Shown piece after piece: positions 5,919 through 6,879 of a stretch of DNA of 6,879 nucleotides; position 1 is the stretch's first letter; every line of letters begins with the position of its first letter. The position numbers and the translations under genes were made by a program. Location of the stretch: positions 1 through 6,879 of the forward strand of contig CAISLL010000033.1 in NCBI GenBank assembly GCA_903886165.1. Reading direction: 5' to 3'. This stretch comes from an uncultured beta proteobacterium. Lineage in GTDB: Bacteria > Pseudomonadota > Gammaproteobacteria > Burkholderiales > Burkholderiaceae_C. The notes under the pieces are model-generated. The model had not been told where the DNA came from and searched no databases. It saw nothing but the letters and a program-made list of their open reading frames with translations.

Positions 5919-6200
5919 TCAAATTTCTGGTGGATCGAGTGACTGGGCGCGGGCATTTTTGACGATCGCAAACCTAGCCAGTGTCGCATTTAGTTGTGTT
6001 CTGACTCGCGCCTCTTCACCACTGTCAAGAAACGTTGTCAAAGCAAGCCGATTCTTGATTTTCGGCAAAGAGACGAGGCCAGAGAGGATGCCGACTCGAA
6101 TCCAGCGCAAGTCGTTGGGTTGACTTCTGGCGTACTTCGACATGGCGGCATCGTCTGGATGTGCTTCCTGGAAGAGTTTGAATAGATGATCGCGCTTCAT
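5919..6200 (-). pseudogene. Truncated AbiEii-like nucleotidyltransferase (toxin remnant)
   Basis: A minus-strand frame of 93 residues. It starts at ATG 6200, whose ATGA overlaps the reconstructed stop of the antitoxin-like pseudogene. MKRDHLFKLFQEA (1-13) reads like the first helix of a small nucleotidyltransferase. It joins directly to HPDDAAMSKYARSQPNDLRW (14-33), which resembles the C-terminal DLAxSKLxAxxxKDxxF region of AbiEii-type enzymes. Further helices (34-82) follow. The catalytic core that should lie between, with the Gly-Ser motif and paired acidic residues, is absent, so an in-frame internal deletion near the codon 13/14 junction is inferred. Such a protein should be inactive. The family assignment is from memory of motifs and is moderate; a genuine small unknown protein is the alternative. 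It would be translationally coupled to the gene upstream. Confidence 0.5.
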
Positions 6201-6681
6201 AGGGCAGTGGAGTCGATCACAGGCCAAGGCGAGTTTTGCCGCAGAGCGGCGCCCCACTCATCCGTCTCCGAGCACATGGCTGCGCCAAATCCCCAATGGA
6301 AAAGCCCAAAAGCTCGTCCCATCGATCTGCATAGTCTGCGCTGCACAGTCGATCTTGACGCCACCTTAACACCTCTGCGCGGGCGCGCATGACGAGTTCT
6401 TCTCGCTTGTCTTGCGGGATCAACAGCAAATCGATGGCAAGTTTTTGATGTTTGATCAGGCGATTTTTCTCAACCAGTTGCTGTACGGTCCTGGCGACGC
6501 GGCGCTCTTCCAATGCCTGGTTTGGACAAGCAATGTCTCCCGCTGTCCGGTGGAAAATCTCTGGCGAGCAAATGATCGCTTGAATTGACTTGTGACGCTC
6601 AATGGCAACAGGCCCTTACGCGAGAGCGTCAAGAAGTTCGCCGAAATTTTGCTTGGCGCGACTGGCTGTCATTTTTTCCAT
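6197..6681 (-). pseudogene. Broken Phd-family antitoxin gene (nonsense codon plus frameshift)
   Basis: On the minus strand an ATG at 6681 (or 6672) opens MEKMTASRAKQNFGELLDAL, a clear Phd/YefM N terminus. TAA then interrupts it at codon 22 (6618-6616), where one base change from CAA (Gln) would explain it. The same frame continues in good protein sense: GPVAIERHKSIQAIICSPE, then RRVARTVQQLVEKNRLIKHQ, then LCSADYADRWDELL. Near 6280/6281 one base appears lost (CAGCC for CAGGCC). Moving to the next frame restores AMCSETDEWGAALRQNSPW and a stop at 6199-6197 that overlaps the next gene's ATG. Restored length is about 161 residues, longer than a minimal Phd antitoxin. The reading is inferred by joining frames; a sequencing error could explain one lesion but hardly both. 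It forms an operon with the truncated nucleotidyltransferase-like gene. Confidence 0.7.
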
Positions 6682-6693
6682 GGCAGGATTATT

Positions 6694-6718
6694 GTCGTTT
6701 TGTCTATTTTGTCTATTT
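6694..6718. repeat. Three tandem short repeats upstream of the broken antitoxin
   Basis: GTCGTTTT (6694-6701), GTCTATTTT (6702-6710) and GTCTATTT (6711-6718) stand in tandem just upstream of the antitoxin-like start at 6681. Their position fits the promoter/operator region of the decayed operon, where they could be binding repeats or simple slippage products. Confidence 0.4.
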
Positions 6719-6879
6719 GCGCCTAGACGCAAGCGATTTGGAAAAGGAAAAATTCAACCCAATGGACAGCCGATCTGATCCGCCCCTAGAAGAGCGTTAC
6801 ATTATTCGAGCATAAATGATTCAAGGCATCACTTAGATTATATTTAAAGTATAGCAAACAGTCCTTTATTAATAAGGTA
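6719..6879. other. Right-end region without a supported gene
   Basis: I see no gene that can be supported here. A plus-strand frame ending at 6815 is mostly antisense to the broken antitoxin, has no ribosome binding site and looks accidental. From about 6815 the sequence becomes AT-rich. A minus-strand TATAAT (6842-6837) is present, but no -35 at the right spacing was found. Confidence 0.45.

Noticed and set aside
5842..6392. Short plus-strand frames across the decayed module
   Set aside because: They are opposite the better supported minus-strand antitoxin and nucleotidyltransferase remnants and have no start signals.
6585..6815. Plus-strand 76-codon frame near the right end
   Set aside because: Its first two fifths are antisense to the Phd-like start of the broken antitoxin. 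No ribosome binding site is visible and the composition is odd, so coincidence is more likely.
1..6879. CRISPR array, tRNA, rRNA or complete insertion sequence
   Set aside because: No regularly spaced repeats, tRNA cloverleaf, rRNA motif, transposase frame or terminal inverted repeats were seen on either strand.

Overview
The window looks like a chromosomal stretch from a betaproteobacterium, most likely of the Burkholderiales/Comamonadaceae (Rhodoferax- or Polaromonas-like). This rests on the GC-rich housekeeping genes and on how FtsK, TrxB, L28 and L33 read. No database search was possible, so the taxonomy is inference.

Left part (1-4298): a core block. ftsK (DNA translocase of the divisome, minus strand) lies directly behind a Crp/Fnr-family regulator gene, probably in one operon. 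trxB (thioredoxin reductase) is divergent from the regulator across a 117-base gap holding a perfect 12-bp palindrome. The order trxB / regulator / ftsK copies the E. coli trxB-lrp-ftsK-lolA order, with a Crp/Fnr-type protein in the place of Lrp. Just past the ftsK stop the sequence falls to roughly one quarter G+C. A possible AT-rich minus-strand gene begins there and runs off the left edge, where lolA might have been expected.

Middle (4299-5100): a hairpin terminator ends trxB. A complete type II toxin-antitoxin operon follows on the minus strand: a Phd/YefM-type antitoxin, then a RelE/ParE-type toxin. It has a good sigma-70 promoter overlapped by an inverted repeat suited to autorepression.

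Right-middle (5100-5760): the plus-strand rpmB-rpmG operon (ribosomal proteins L28 and L33), with a perfect TATAAT box, a roughly 110-base leader containing a 19-codon upstream ORF, and a strong intrinsic terminator.

Right part (5761-6879): this region looks empty until the minus-strand frames are joined. It then resolves into a decayed second toxin-antitoxin operon. The first gene is a Phd-like antitoxin with a nonsense codon at position 22 and a one-base deletion near 6280/6281. Its reconstructed stop overlaps (ATGA) the start of a second gene, which appears to be an AbiEii-like nucleotidyltransferase that has lost its catalytic core. Two Phd-type modules, one intact and one dead, therefore flank rpmBG. 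The last ~60 bases are again AT-rich with no gene that I can support.
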